Below, piece by piece: positions 27,760-35,578 of a stretch of 64,000 bases of DNA (its first letter is position 1; each line of letters opens with the position of its first letter). Source of the stretch: Sinorhizobium chiapasense (GTDB taxonomy: Bacteria > Pseudomonadota > Alphaproteobacteria > Rhizobiales > Rhizobiaceae). Made by a program: the position numbers and the translations under genes. The stretch lies in the NCBI RefSeq assembly GCF_036488675.1, contig NZ_CP133148.1, positions 2,666,001 through 2,730,000 on the forward strand, read 5' to 3'. The notes beneath the pieces were generated by a model. That model saw nothing but the letters and a program-made list of their open reading frames with translations, had not been told where the DNA came from and did no database searches.

Positions 27760-29043
27760 ATGACCGCGCCGCATCCTTCCAGGACCCATATCGGCAACCA
27801 CAAGCTGCACCCCGAAACCCTCATGCTGAACTATGGTTACGATCCGGAGCTCTCGGAGGGCGCGGTCAAGCCGCCGGTCTTCCTGACTTCGACTTTCGTT
27901 TTCCGCTCGGCCGAGGAAGGCCGCGATTTCTTCGATTTTGTTTCGGGGCGGCGCGAACCGCCGGCGGGCGTCGGCCCGGGTCTCGTCTATTCCCGCTTCA
28001 ACCACCCGAACAGCGAGATCGTCGAGGACCGGCTGACTGTCTTCGAACGGGCCGAAAGCGGCGCCGTCTTTTCCTCCGGCATGGCGGCAATCGCGACGAC
28101 GCTGCTCGCCTTCGTGCGCCCGGGTGACTCCATCCTGCATTCGCAGCCGCTTTACGGCGGCACCGAAACGCTGCTCGCCAAGACTTTTCTCAATCTCAAC
28201 GTGTCGGCAGTCGGTTTTGCCGATGGGGTCGACGAGGCCGCCGTCAGGGCCGCGGCGGAAGAGGCGATGGAGAAGGGACGCGTCGCCGTCATCCTCATCG
28301 AGACGCCCGCCAACCCGACCAACAGCCTCGTCGATATCGCCATGATACGCCGCGTTGCCGAGGCGATCGGCGAAAGACAGGGGCAGCGGCCGATCGTCGT
28401 CTGCGACAACACGCTGCTTGGCCCGGTCTTCCAGCACCCGATCGACCACGGCGCCGACGTTTCTCTTTATTCGCTGACCAAATATGTCGGTGGACATTCC
28501 GACCTGATCGCCGGCGCCGTGCTTGGCCCGAAGGCGATTATAAAGCAGATCAAGGCGCTGCGCGGCGCGATCGGCACGCAACTCGATCCCCACTCCTGCT
28601 GGATGCTCGGCCGCTCGTTGGAAACGCTGGCCGTCCGCATGCACAAGGCAAACGACAATGCCCGCATCGTCGCCGAGTTCCTGCGTGACCATCCGAAGGT
28701 CGAGCGTATCCATTACCTCCCCTTCCATGACGAGGCCTCGCCCGTCGGGCGCGTTTTTGCCGCCCAGTCGACCGGCGCCGGTTCGACCTTCTCCTTCGAC
28801 ATCGCCGGGGGCCAGGACGCCGCATTCCGCTTCCTCAACGCGCTGCAGATCTTCAAGCTCGCCGTCAGCCTCGGCGGCACGGAATCGCTCGCAAGCCATC
28901 CCGCCGCGATGACGCATTCGGGCGTGCCGATCGAGGTGCGCCAGCGGATCGGCGTGCTTGAGTCGACCATCCGCCTGTCGATCGGCATCGAGCATCCGGA
29001 CGATCTCGTCGCAGACGTCGCCAATGCCCTGACGACCGTGTGA
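27760..29043 (+). CDS. mdeA: Methionine gamma-lyase / cystathionine gamma-synthase family PLP enzyme
   Basis: A 427-residue Cys/Met-metabolism PLP enzyme. The PLP lysine is Lys241 ([13 protein letters not shown]). The cofactor pocket motifs [47 protein letters not shown] and [12 protein letters not shown] are present, and the C-terminus has [20 protein letters not shown]. Methionine gamma-lyase would release methanethiol, ammonia and 2-oxobutyrate. The divergent Lrp-type gene supports methionine catabolism over cystathionine synthesis, but substrate choice is not certain from sequence. Confidence 0.8.
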   Translation: MTAPHPSRTHIGNHKLHPETLMLNYGYDPELSEGAVKPPVFLTSTFVFRSAEEGRDFFDFVSGRREPPAGVGPGLVYSRFNHPNSEIVEDRLTVFERAESGAVFSSGMAAIATTLLAFVRPGDSILHSQPLYGGTETLLAKTFLNLNVSAVGFADGVDEAAVRAAAEEAMEKGRVAVILIETPANPTNSLVDIAMIRRVAEAIGERQGQRPIVVCDNTLLGPVFQHPIDHGADVSLYSLTKYVGGHSDLIAGAVLGPKAIIKQIKALRGAIGTQLDPHSCWMLGRSLETLAVRMHKANDNARIVAEFLRDHPKVERIHYLPFHDEASPVGRVFAAQSTGAGSTFSFDIAGGQDAAFRFLNALQIFKLAVSLGGTESLASHPAAMTHSGVPIEVRQRIGVLESTIRLSIGIEHPDDLVADVANALTTV

Positions 29044-29045
29044 AT

Positions 29046-29429
29046 TTATGTCTTTCCGGAGCGCGATTTGAGCTCCGCAGAATGCGACAGGATATTAACG
29101 ATGTTGCCGAACGGGTCGCGTAGATAGAACCGCCGCACGCCCCAAGGCTCATCGCTGATATCGTAGACGATCTCCGTAGCGGCGCGCTTCGCGCGTTGAT
29201 AGACCTCGTCCACGTCATCCACCTCGATCGAGAGCGCCGGCACCGGCGTTCCCGATCCACCCTCGATGGCGAAGCTCACCTGCGGCATGGCTAAGCCGCC
29301 CTTCGCTGCGAAGGTGAGGATCCAGCCATGATCCATCACCACCTCGAGGCCGAGCAGATCGGTGTAGAAAGCGCGCGCACGCGGTGGGTCGGACGTCTGG
29401 AGATTGGGCACGATGCGTCGGACGGCCAT
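29046..29429 (-). CDS. VOC-family protein (glyoxalase/bleomycin-resistance fold)
   Basis: A 127-residue protein with two beta-alpha-beta-beta-beta modules (RIVPNLQTSDPPRARAFYTDLLGLEVVMDHG and LSIEVDDVDEVYQRAKRAA), ending RRFYLRDPFGNIVNIL, typical of VOC proteins. Metal ligands and substrate cannot be fixed. The ATG at 29429 follows GGAGGAG and is preferred to 29453. It lies 28 bp downstream of the TetR gene, so they are probably one transcript. Confidence 0.82.
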   Translation of the reverse strand: MAVRRIVPNLQTSDPPRARAFYTDLLGLEVVMDHGWILTFAAKGGLAMPQVSFAIEGGSGTPVPALSIEVDDVDEVYQRAKRAATEIVYDISDEPWGVRRFYLRDPFGNIVNILSHSAELKSRSGKT

Positions 29430-29457
29430 GTTCTCCTCCGGTTTGGCCGGCATTTCG

Positions 29458-30042
29458 TCACCGGCTGGAAAGCGCGGGTGTGATCAGCGATGCCGCCGCC
29501 ATTCCCGCCGTTTCCATATAGCTCGGATCGCGATGGAGCAAAACGACGGCGAAGCTGCCGTCGAGAAGCAGCAGAACCTGACGCGCTAGCAATTCTGCGC
29601 CGTCGATGCCCTCGTCTTCTAGGCACTGCCGTAGCCAGTTCTCGAATTTCTTCTTATGCGCTGCCCCGATGCGCATCGCCGGATGCCCCGGCATGTTCGC
29701 CAGTTCGGCGGAGGTGCGCAGGAAGCCGCAGCCTTTCCATTTCGGATGTCGGGCGGCGCGTGCCAGATTGCGAAAGATGCCCTCCACCCTTGTCGCCACG
29801 TCGCCCTCGGTCTCGGTAAACCATTTCTGGAAGAGCTTGAGGTTAGGCTGGTCGCGGCCATCGAGATAGGCGGCGATCAGATCGTCCTTGCTGTCGAAAT
29901 GATAGTAGAGCGTGCGCTTCGTAACGCCGGCTGCTTCCGCTACGGCATCGACGCTGACGGCGCGGATGCCCTCCGCGTAGAAAAGCTTGGCTGCGGCAGA
30001 AACGATGCGGTCGCGGGTGGAGGAAGCAGTCGTCATGACCAT
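29458..30042 (-). CDS. TetR-family transcriptional regulator
   Basis: A 194-residue TetR regulator. The HTH RDRIVSAAAKLFYAEGIRAVSVDAVAEAAGVTKRTLYYHFDSKDDLIAAYL (about residues 10-60) is followed by an all-helical ligand domain. A second ATG at 30036 is equally possible. It is divergent from the enoyl-CoA hydratase-like gene at 30117, with a dyad over its start codon, and probably represses both units. The ligand is unknown. Confidence 0.87.
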   Translation of the reverse strand: MVMTTASSTRDRIVSAAAKLFYAEGIRAVSVDAVAEAAGVTKRTLYYHFDSKDDLIAAYLDGRDQPNLKLFQKWFTETEGDVATRVEGIFRNLARAARHPKWKGCGFLRTSAELANMPGHPAMRIGAAHKKKFENWLRQCLEDEGIDGAELLARQVLLLLDGSFAVVLLHRDPSYMETAGMAAASLITPALSSR

Positions 30043-30063
30043 GTATACCGCCTAGTGAATACA
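30042..30063. promoter_or_regulatory. Candidate TetR operator
   Basis: TGTATAC (30042-30048) and GAATACA (30057-30063) form a near-perfect dyad (6 of 7 pairs) spanning the TetR start region in the 74 bp divergent gap, a usual place for autorepression. Confidence 0.5.
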
Positions 30064-30116
30064 CAACTGCTTATCGCTCGCCTAGCCTGCTTCCGTCAAC
30101 ACCACGGGAGATAGCC

Positions 30117-30908
30117 ATGTCCGGTACAGTGCTTTTCGATGCCGCCGACGGCGTCGCGCTGCTCACCCTCAACCGGCCGGAAAGGCTGAACGCATTGAGC
30201 TACGACCTGATAGACCGGCTCCTTCACCTCCTCGACCTGATCGAGGTGGACGATACCGTCCAGGCGGTCATCCTCACCGGCGCCGGAGAGCGCGCTTTTT
30301 CGGCCGGCGGCGATATTCATGAATTTTCCAACAGCGTGGCGCAGGGCGTAAGTGCCGCCGTCCGCGATTTCGTGCGGCGCGGGCAAGCGCTCACTTCTCG
30401 GTTGGAAGCCTTTCCGAAGCCCATCATTGCGGCCGTCAACGGCCTTGCCTATGGCGGCGGCTGCCAGATCACCGAGGCCGTGCATCTGGCGATCGCCAGC
30501 GACCGGGCGCGTTTTGCCAAGCCCGAGATCAGGCTTGCCATGCCGCCGACCTTCGGCGGCACCCAGCGCCTTCCACGCCTCGCCGGTCGCAAGCGCGCGC
30601 TCGAACTGCTTCTCACCGGAGACGAGTTTTCCGCGAGCCGGGCGCTCGAGGTAGGACTCGTCAACAAGATCGTGCCGCACGACGACCTCATCGCTTCCGC
30701 TCGCGCCCTGGCCGCGCGCATCACACGCCACTCGCCCCCTGCCGTCGCGGCGATCATCACCGCGGTCACACGCGGTCTCAACATGACGATCGGCGAAGGC
30801 CTACTGAACGAGAGCGAGCAATTTCAGCGCATGGTACCGAGCCATGATCTCACCGAGGGACTTACGGCCTGGAAAGAACGGCGTGAGGCGCATTACACCG
30901 GACGCTGA
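30117..30908 (+). CDS. Enoyl-CoA hydratase/isomerase family protein
   Basis: A 263-residue crotonase-fold protein. It has AFSAGGDIHEF and AYGGGC for the acyl-CoA oxyanion hole, and Glu137 (KPEIRLAMPPTFGGTQRL) at the second catalytic position of hydratases. The first catalytic Glu (GGGCE in classical hydratases) is Gln117 here, so it may act as an isomerase, hydrolase or other crotonase. GGGAGATA precedes the start. It is divergent from the TetR gene, which probably controls it. A cytoplasmic acyl-CoA role is inferred. Confidence 0.85.
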   Translation: MSGTVLFDAADGVALLTLNRPERLNALSYDLIDRLLHLLDLIEVDDTVQAVILTGAGERAFSAGGDIHEFSNSVAQGVSAAVRDFVRRGQALTSRLEAFPKPIIAAVNGLAYGGGCQITEAVHLAIASDRARFAKPEIRLAMPPTFGGTQRLPRLAGRKRALELLLTGDEFSASRALEVGLVNKIVPHDDLIASARALAARITRHSPPAVAAIITAVTRGLNMTIGEGLLNESEQFQRMVPSHDLTEGLTAWKERREAHYTGR

Positions 30909-30925
30909 CGCCGTAGAATGCAGCA

Positions 30926-31405
30926 CTAGCTCCGTGCGAATCCGAGCACGAAGAGCGCCAGCGCTCCGATTGAGGCGAATGTCCGCACGTGGTTCCACCA
31001 GACCCAATCGGTCAGGTATCGCTTCTGCCAGATCTCGCGGGCTGCCTCGCGTGAAGCGGCCGCAAGCGCGTCATTCAACGGCACATTGAAGACGATCGTC
31101 ACCAGCAACGTTCCGACGACATAGGCAAGCCCGCCGGCCGCCAGCAGCCAGCCACCCTGCCCTCCCGAAAAGAAGGCAGCGGCGACGAGGATCAGCCCCA
31201 GAAGCGCCGTTCCCATGAAAGCGGTGAGGAAGAGCGGGTTCTGGATCACCTCATTGATGGCATTCATCGCGGCGATTCCTTGCTCGGGCGGCAACCGCGA
31301 CAAGGCCTGCATGATGCAGACGGAGAAGATGAAGAACAGACCGGCCATCAGGCCGGAGCCGATGACAGCAGCGAAAGCCAGGGCAGGAATCAGGGCAACC
31401 ATCAC
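30926..31405 (-). CDS. DUF1772 (anthrone-oxygenase-like) membrane protein
   Basis: A 159-residue integral membrane protein with four hydrophobic helices. The DUF1772 pattern is visible: GLMAGLFFIFSVCIMQALSRLP, AMNAINEVIQNPLF and TIVFNVPLNDAL near the end. Fungal relatives were described as anthrone oxygenases; bacterial roles are unclear. It overlaps the 3' end of the NAD(P)-binding gene by 4 bp and is translationally coupled to it. Confidence 0.85.
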   Translation of the reverse strand: MMVALIPALAFAAVIGSGLMAGLFFIFSVCIMQALSRLPPEQGIAAMNAINEVIQNPLFLTAFMGTALLGLILVAAAFFSGGQGGWLLAAGGLAYVVGTLLVTIVFNVPLNDALAAASREAAREIWQKRYLTDWVWWNHVRTFASIGALALFVLGFARS

Positions 31406-32229
31406 ATCATGCTCCAGACACCGGCTGCTGTCGTGTCCCGAGCATAATCGGCAAAATCGCGCGGCTTACGTCCGAGCACCCGCTCGACATCGTCGGAGAG
31501 ATGCTGATTGCGGCCGTCGAGCACGGAGGTGAAGAGGTAGACGACAAGCGCTACGTAGTCATCCGGCAGGCCATCTGCGCGCAATTGCGCAGCGAAATCC
31601 TCAACCGGTATCGGCTGGTAACGAATATCGCGCCGTGTAGCGGCGCCGATCTCGGCGACCGCTTCGGAAAAGGTCATCAGCCGCGGTCCAGTCAATTCAT
31701 AGACGCGGCCCTGATGCCCGTCCGCTGTCAACGCCGCAACCGCGATGTCGGCGATATCCTCGGCGCTGATGAACGGCTCACGAACGTCTTTCGGCGGCAG
31801 GGCGACGAGGCCGCTCTGAACTGCGTCGGTCAGGAAACCTTCGCTGAAATTCTCGAAGAACCAACTCGCCCTCAAGACCGTCCATTCGGCGCCCGCGGCT
31901 CGCAGTTCGGCCTCGGCGGCCTGCGCGTCATCCTCGCCGCGACCGGACAACAGGACCAGCCGCTTCACTCCGCTCTTCACCGCGAGGACAGAAAAGCCGC
32001 GGATCGTATCCGCGGCGCCAGGAACGGCCAGATCGGGCTGATAGCTCACATAGACCCGATCGACGCCATCGAGAGCCGGGGCCCATGTCGCCTCGTTCGC
32101 CCAATCGAACGGAGGCATCGCCGATCGCATCCCGAGACGCACCGGCACACCATTCGCCAAAAGTCGTGCCGCAATCCGCCGCCCGGTCTTGCCGGCGCCA
32201 CCCAGAACCAGGGTCGATTTCTCTGACAT
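31402..32229 (-). CDS. NmrA-like NAD(P)-binding protein
   Basis: A 275-residue atypical SDR with the N-terminal motif VLGGAGKTGRRIAARL, RLVLLSGRGEDDAQ, LRASWFFENFSEGFL, and a C-terminal substrate domain. There is no catalytic Tyr-x3-Lys, as in NmrA/HSCARG-type quinone or redox sensors. GGGAGGATAAG precedes the ATG. It is divergent from the TetR gene at 32334 and co-transcribed with the DUF1772 gene, an arrangement recalling small quinone-stress modules; the trigger is not known. Confidence 0.85.
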   Translation of the reverse strand: MSEKSTLVLGGAGKTGRRIAARLLANGVPVRLGMRSAMPPFDWANEATWAPALDGVDRVYVSYQPDLAVPGAADTIRGFSVLAVKSGVKRLVLLSGRGEDDAQAAEAELRAAGAEWTVLRASWFFENFSEGFLTDAVQSGLVALPPKDVREPFISAEDIADIAVAALTADGHQGRVYELTGPRLMTFSEAVAEIGAATRRDIRYQPIPVEDFAAQLRADGLPDDYVALVVYLFTSVLDGRNQHLSDDVERVLGRKPRDFADYARDTTAAGVWSMM

Positions 32230-32269
32230 CTTATCCTCCCGACTGCTGTTCGATGAATATGAGTATTCC

Positions 32270-32287
32270 TCACGTTTGCAAATGTGA
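32270..32287. promoter_or_regulatory. Candidate TetR operator (18 bp near-perfect palindrome)
   Basis: TCACGTTTGCAAATGTGA is palindromic at 16 of 18 positions. It lies in the divergent gap between the NmrA-like and TetR genes, 46 bp before the TetR start. A smaller dyad GAATA-N4-TATTC is beside it at 32255-32268. It would let one repressor control both directions. Confidence 0.65.
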
Positions 32288-32333
32288 TAAATCCTCGTAT
32301 TTTGAGAGTCAAGGCAAAATGTGAGGAGTGCTC

Positions 32334-32984
32334 ATGATTGGAGAAGCAAATCCGGCGATCGGATCAGCCGAAGAGGAAACAAGCCTTCGCCGTACACCAA
32401 GCCAGAAGCGCAGTCGCGAGCGCGTCGAGCATATCCTCTCCCGCGCCATCAGGCTGATCGAGGAAAAAGGAAGCGACGCCATGCGCATGAGCGACGTCGC
32501 TGCGATGGCCGGCATCTCCATCGGGTCACTCTATCAGTACTTTCCGGACAAGGCGGCGATCGTGCGCACCCTCGCCGAGCGCTACAATGCCGCCTGCCGG
32601 GACTGCATTGCTGCGGAGTTCGCAAAGGTCACCACGCCCGCCGAATTGCGCAGCGCCTTTTCGGCGCTCTTCGACACTTACTACGACATGTTTCTCGCCG
32701 AGCCTGTGATGCGCGACATCTGGTCGGCGATGCAGGCGGACAAGGCGCTGCGTAAAATCGAGCTCGCCGAGAGCCGGTTGAATGGGCGATTGCTTGCCGA
32801 CACCTGGATGAGGGTTGTTCCGGAAGCGCCGCGCGAAAAGATCGAAGATGCCGCGTTCCTCATGATGCATCTTGGCGACTGCACGATGCGACTTGCGGTC
32901 TCGGTCGACAGGTCGGAAGGCGACCGCATCGTCAAGGCCTATGAGCACATGATCCTTCGTGAATTTGTCGCGGATGCAGCGTGA
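32334..32984 (+). CDS. TetR-family transcriptional regulator
   Basis: A 216-residue TetR regulator. After a 25-residue lead comes the HTH RERVEHILSRAIRLIEEKGSDAMRMSDVAAMAGISIGSLYQYFPDKAAIVRTL, then a helical ligand domain. GAGGAG at 32323-32328 fits the ATG at 32334 better than the GTG at 32328. It is divergent from the NmrA-like/DUF1772 pair and most likely represses it and itself through the palindrome at 32270. Confidence 0.87.
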   Translation: MIGEANPAIGSAEEETSLRRTPSQKRSRERVEHILSRAIRLIEEKGSDAMRMSDVAAMAGISIGSLYQYFPDKAAIVRTLAERYNAACRDCIAAEFAKVTTPAELRSAFSALFDTYYDMFLAEPVMRDIWSAMQADKALRKIELAESRLNGRLLADTWMRVVPEAPREKIEDAAFLMMHLGDCTMRLAVSVDRSEGDRIVKAYEHMILREFVADAA

Positions 32985-33000
32985 GAAGCCGCAAGTTCAA

Positions 33001-33029
33001 TTGACATCGCCCGCGACCGATCCTAATCA
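33001..33029 (+). promoter_or_regulatory. Promoter of the cobalamin riboswitch-cbtB transcript
   Basis: TTGACA (33001-33006) and TAATCA (33024-33029) are separated by 17 bp, a near-consensus sigma-70 promoter placed just before the riboswitch, with transcription expected from about 33036. Confidence 0.7.
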
Positions 33030-33040
33030 TCGGGGATCGA

Positions 33041-33310
33041 TTGGTTCCCGGAAAGCGAACGCGTTCCGGGAGTAAACGGGAACGTGACGGATGGACCCAA
33101 ACTGGGCATCTCAATCACGGCCGACCCCGCGACTGTAGAGCGGCGTGAATTTGCCGTTCCGGAGCGATCCGGAAGAAGCCACTGGGAAAAACCGCGAGAG
33201 GGCGGTTCGATCCTGGGAAGGCGAGGCAAATCCTTGGTGAAAACCACCTGACGCCGTGAGCCAGGAAACCTGCCAAGCGATGCGGGCATCGTGCCCAAAC
33301 CGGGAAACAT
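33041..33310 (+). promoter_or_regulatory. Cobalamin (B12) riboswitch
   Basis: The conserved blocks appear in order: GGTTCCCGG and AAACGGGAA near the 5' end, CCCCGCGACTGTAGAGCGG at about 33123-33141, GCCACTGGG at about 33177, the GGAAGGCG/CCTTGGTG region, and the B12 box AGCCAGGAAACCTGCC at 33259-33274. A small hairpin (CGATG-CGGG-CATCG) and the GGAGG of cbtB follow, so binding of adenosylcobalamin probably hides the ribosome site. It controls the predicted cobalt transporter cbtB-cbtA. Confidence 0.93.
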
Positions 33311-33334
33311 CCCAACGCCATCACGGAGGTTGTC

Positions 33335-33511
33335 ATGGCTACGTCTACAGCTTCGAGCATTTCGCTCTCCCTTAACGATCGTCTGGTCGCGGGCATCTCC
33401 GCCCTGTTGATCGGCGCCTTCCTCGTCTTCGGTGCGGGCCTCGCGAATTCGGCCGTTCTGCACGACACGGCGCACGACACCCGCCACTCCTACGGCTTCC
33501 CCTGCCACTGA
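33335..33511 (+). CDS. cbtB: CbtB, small subunit of a predicted cobalt transporter
   Basis: A 58-residue protein with one membrane helix (LVAGISALLIGAFLVFGAGLA) and a His-rich tail (LHDTAHDTRHSYGFPCH), the layout that defines CbtB. ATG 33335 follows CACGGAGG. CbtAB transporters are predicted from their B12-riboswitch control to import cobalt for cobalamin synthesis. Its place right behind the riboswitch supports this fully. The cbtA partner is 338 bp further on. Confidence 0.92.
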   Translation: MATSTASSISLSLNDRLVAGISALLIGAFLVFGAGLANSAVLHDTAHDTRHSYGFPCH

Positions 33512-33849
33512 TCGATGCCATGGAACGCCTTACAGCGCCGCGCGTCTTATCGGACGCGCAAAGGACGCTGTAGCACTTTGAATTGCTGCATGTTTTTATC
33601 CTTAAATCGGCTACGACTTAAGGAAACATGCAGCAGGCGTTCCATCTCGAACAAGAGCGGAGCGTTCCTCCGGCGCATAGCACGCGGGCGCAGTTCTCGT
33701 TTGGCATGCGCTCCGGCATGCTCCGCTGGCGTTTTGCATCCACGGAAACCGGAAATGGCGCCGGCTGTGGCGTCTGCATGGCGTTGGCGCATCTTGAATG
33801 ACGCGCCGCGCTTCGGAGCGGCCGCGCGCCCGATTGAGGAATTTCGACA
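33512..33849 (+). other. cbtB-cbtA spacer holding a RIME1 element
   Basis: This 338 bp gap between two genes usually adjacent or nearly so has a RIME1 copy in its first third. The remainder (33637-33849) is GC-rich with short dyads (GGCATGC...GCATGC) and no supported coding sequence or second riboswitch. A GAGGAA ribosome site ends it, 8 bp before cbtA. Confidence 0.6.
33532..33636. repeat. RIME1-type element, copy 2 (inside cbtBA)
   Basis: Full double palindrome: GCGCGTCTTATCGGACGCGC, then the CTGCATGTTT...AAACATGCAG dyad with the CTTAAATCG/CGACTTAAG centre. The start TACAGCGCCG and end CATGCAGCAG match the other copies. Confidence 0.88.
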
Positions 33850-34623
33850 ATGATCGTCAAAACACTTCTGGCCGCAATCGTGGCCGGGCTGATTGCCGGC
33901 GTCTTCATGACCGCCGCACAGGAAATGCGCGTCGTGCCGCTGATCCTGCACGCCGAGGAATATGAGATCCAAGCGCCGGCAACGCAGGAGCCCGCAGCCG
34001 CTGGCCACGACCAGCATTCGTCGCTGAACGGCACTTCACCCGCCGGCGCGCTGCTTTCCGCGCTCTCGCCGGTTACACCGGCCTATGCGCATGAGCATGA
34101 GGGCGAGCACGAGGAAGGCGGCATCATGTTCGGCCTGAGCCGTTTCTCCGGCACGCTCCTCGCCAATCTCGTGACAGGCGCCGGATTTTCGCTGCTGCTT
34201 GCCGGCGTCAGCCTTGTGATCGGCTATCCGATCACGCTCGCGAATGGGGCGCTCTGGGGCGCCTGCGGATGGCTCGCCGTGCACTTGCTGCCGGCGATCG
34301 GCCTTCCGCCCGAACTGCCGGGCTTTCCGGCGGCCGAACTCGGTGAACGGCAGGTCTGGTGGGCTGCGACGGTGCTGCTTTCGGCAGCCGGCCTCTATCT
34401 GCTGGCGCTGCGTCGCGAACTGGTCGCCAAGATCGTGGGTCTCGCGCTCATCGCCGCACCGCAGATCTATGGCGCGCCGCAGCCGCTCGACATCTCCAGC
34501 AACGTGCCCGCCGTCCTCGGCGCGGAATTCGCCGTCGCGGCGCTTGCGACCACCCTTGCCTTCTGGCTCGTGCTCGGGGTGGTTTCCGGCTTCATCAACG
34601 ACCGGTTCGTCAAGGTGCGTTAG
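33850..34623 (+). CDS. cbtA: CbtA, membrane subunit of a predicted cobalt transporter
   Basis: A 257-residue integral membrane protein of the CbtA family with about six helices. The first helix is VKTLLAAIVAGLIAGVFMTAAQ. A long loop after it has a His/Glu cluster (HEHEGEHEE) likely to gather metal, and later segments include FSGTLLANLVTGAGFSLLLAG and VPAVLGAEFAVAALATTLAFWLVLG. It works with CbtB and is expected to be under the upstream riboswitch, unless the spacer supplies another promoter. Confidence 0.92.
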   Translation: MIVKTLLAAIVAGLIAGVFMTAAQEMRVVPLILHAEEYEIQAPATQEPAAAGHDQHSSLNGTSPAGALLSALSPVTPAYAHEHEGEHEEGGIMFGLSRFSGTLLANLVTGAGFSLLLAGVSLVIGYPITLANGALWGACGWLAVHLLPAIGLPPELPGFPAAELGERQVWWAATVLLSAAGLYLLALRRELVAKIVGLALIAAPQIYGAPQPLDISSNVPAVLGAEFAVAALATTLAFWLVLGVVSGFINDRFVKVR

Positions 34624-34643
34624 GTCACGTTCTGATCTTTGCT

Positions 34644-34700
34644 GCCCCTCACCCTGGCCCTCTCCCCGCTCGCGGGGTGAGGGACGGCAGGCGGACAAGA
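34644..34700. repeat. Rhizobial intergenic palindrome (shortened)
   Basis: CCCCTCACCCTGGCCCTCTCCCCGC...GCGGGGTGAGGGACGGCAGGCGGACAAG is a shortened version of the two-hairpin element at 6438, placed between the convergent cbtA and FhuF-like genes, where it can end both transcripts. Confidence 0.65.
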
Positions 34701-34710
34701 GCCGAAAAAC

Positions 34711-35562
34711 TCACCCTATTTGATCGCGGGCGGTATCGATCAAATGCGCCCGCAGTCGCTCGCGTCGGGCCTCGGGCTCGAGCAACACGCAGCTGTCGCA
34801 ATAGCTGCCGCCGTCGGTGCGGTAATAGAGGCAGCACCCGCCGCGCATCCTGTAGGTCCGCGAAAGATCTTTCCCATCCGCGGCCGCGACTTCGATCTTC
34901 TCGTAGCAAAGCGCCTCGGAATGCAACGGGGAGCCCGCGCGCTCGACCATCGCTAACGCCTGCGCGATCGCCTCCGCCTCCGTTCCGCGCCGTCGTCCGA
35001 TTTCGAGAAAGGCACCTGCCAGGCTGTCGGCCGCAAGCCGCCATTGCGCGCGCAGCGACAGGCCGCAGCGCCGCTTCAGATGAGCGATGACCGGCTTCAG
35101 ATGAGCGACAAAGAGATCGTGGAAAAGCCTTTCGGCATCCTCGGGGTCGCCGCCGGAGCCTTCCTTAAGTCCCATGCAAAAAAGAAAACGTCCGGCGTCG
35201 ACGGCGCCCGCCTCGAGCGGACGCGCGTAGCGCTCGAAGCGCAACCCGGTCACGTCCGGAACACGACTGCTACAGAGATAGATGGCGGCGGACACGAGGC
35301 TGAGCTGATGGCTATAGAAGGCGATGAGATGTGCCGCCCGCACCTTGTCATCCATCCCCACGCCGAAGCGCTCCTGATAGGCAAGACAGGTCTCCACATC
35401 GGGCGATGCCTCGGCCCAGAATGCAGACGGGAGCCGCACGCCCTCGTCCGGGGCCCGCGAGCATGCGACCTCGGGAAACTCGGCCTGGAGCCAGGTGATG
35501 GCGGCCCGCGCCTCCCCTTCGCCCGCGGCGTCCCGGATCTCCCGCTTCCGCGCATTTTCCAT
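34711..35562 (-). CDS. FhuF-like ferric iron reductase / (2Fe-2S) protein
   Basis: A 283-residue FhuF-family protein. The C-terminal motif GGCCLYYRTDGGSYCDSC gives ligands Cys243, Cys244, Cys255 and Cys258 (CC-x10-C-x2-C, the canonical spacing). The central region (SHQLSLVSAAIYLCSSRVPD, HLKRRCGLSLRAQWRLAADSLAGAFLEIG) follows the family pattern. The ATG at 35562 follows GGAGGCGGG; a longer frame to 35646 would run into the upstream gene. It lies 16 bp downstream of the glucoamylase-like gene and is likely co-transcribed. A role in reducing imported ferric siderophores is inferred. Confidence 0.85.
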   Translation of the reverse strand: MENARKREIRDAAGEGEARAAITWLQAEFPEVACSRAPDEGVRLPSAFWAEASPDVETCLAYQERFGVGMDDKVRAAHLIAFYSHQLSLVSAAIYLCSSRVPDVTGLRFERYARPLEAGAVDAGRFLFCMGLKEGSGGDPEDAERLFHDLFVAHLKPVIAHLKRRCGLSLRAQWRLAADSLAGAFLEIGRRRGTEAEAIAQALAMVERAGSPLHSEALCYEKIEVAAADGKDLSRTYRMRGGCCLYYRTDGGSYCDSCVLLEPEARRERLRAHLIDTARDQIG

Positions 35563-35578
35563 CCCGCCTCCGTCGCGC

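Noticed and set aside
33637..33849. A second riboswitch ahead of cbtA
   Set aside because: No B12 box or other conserved aptamer block was found.
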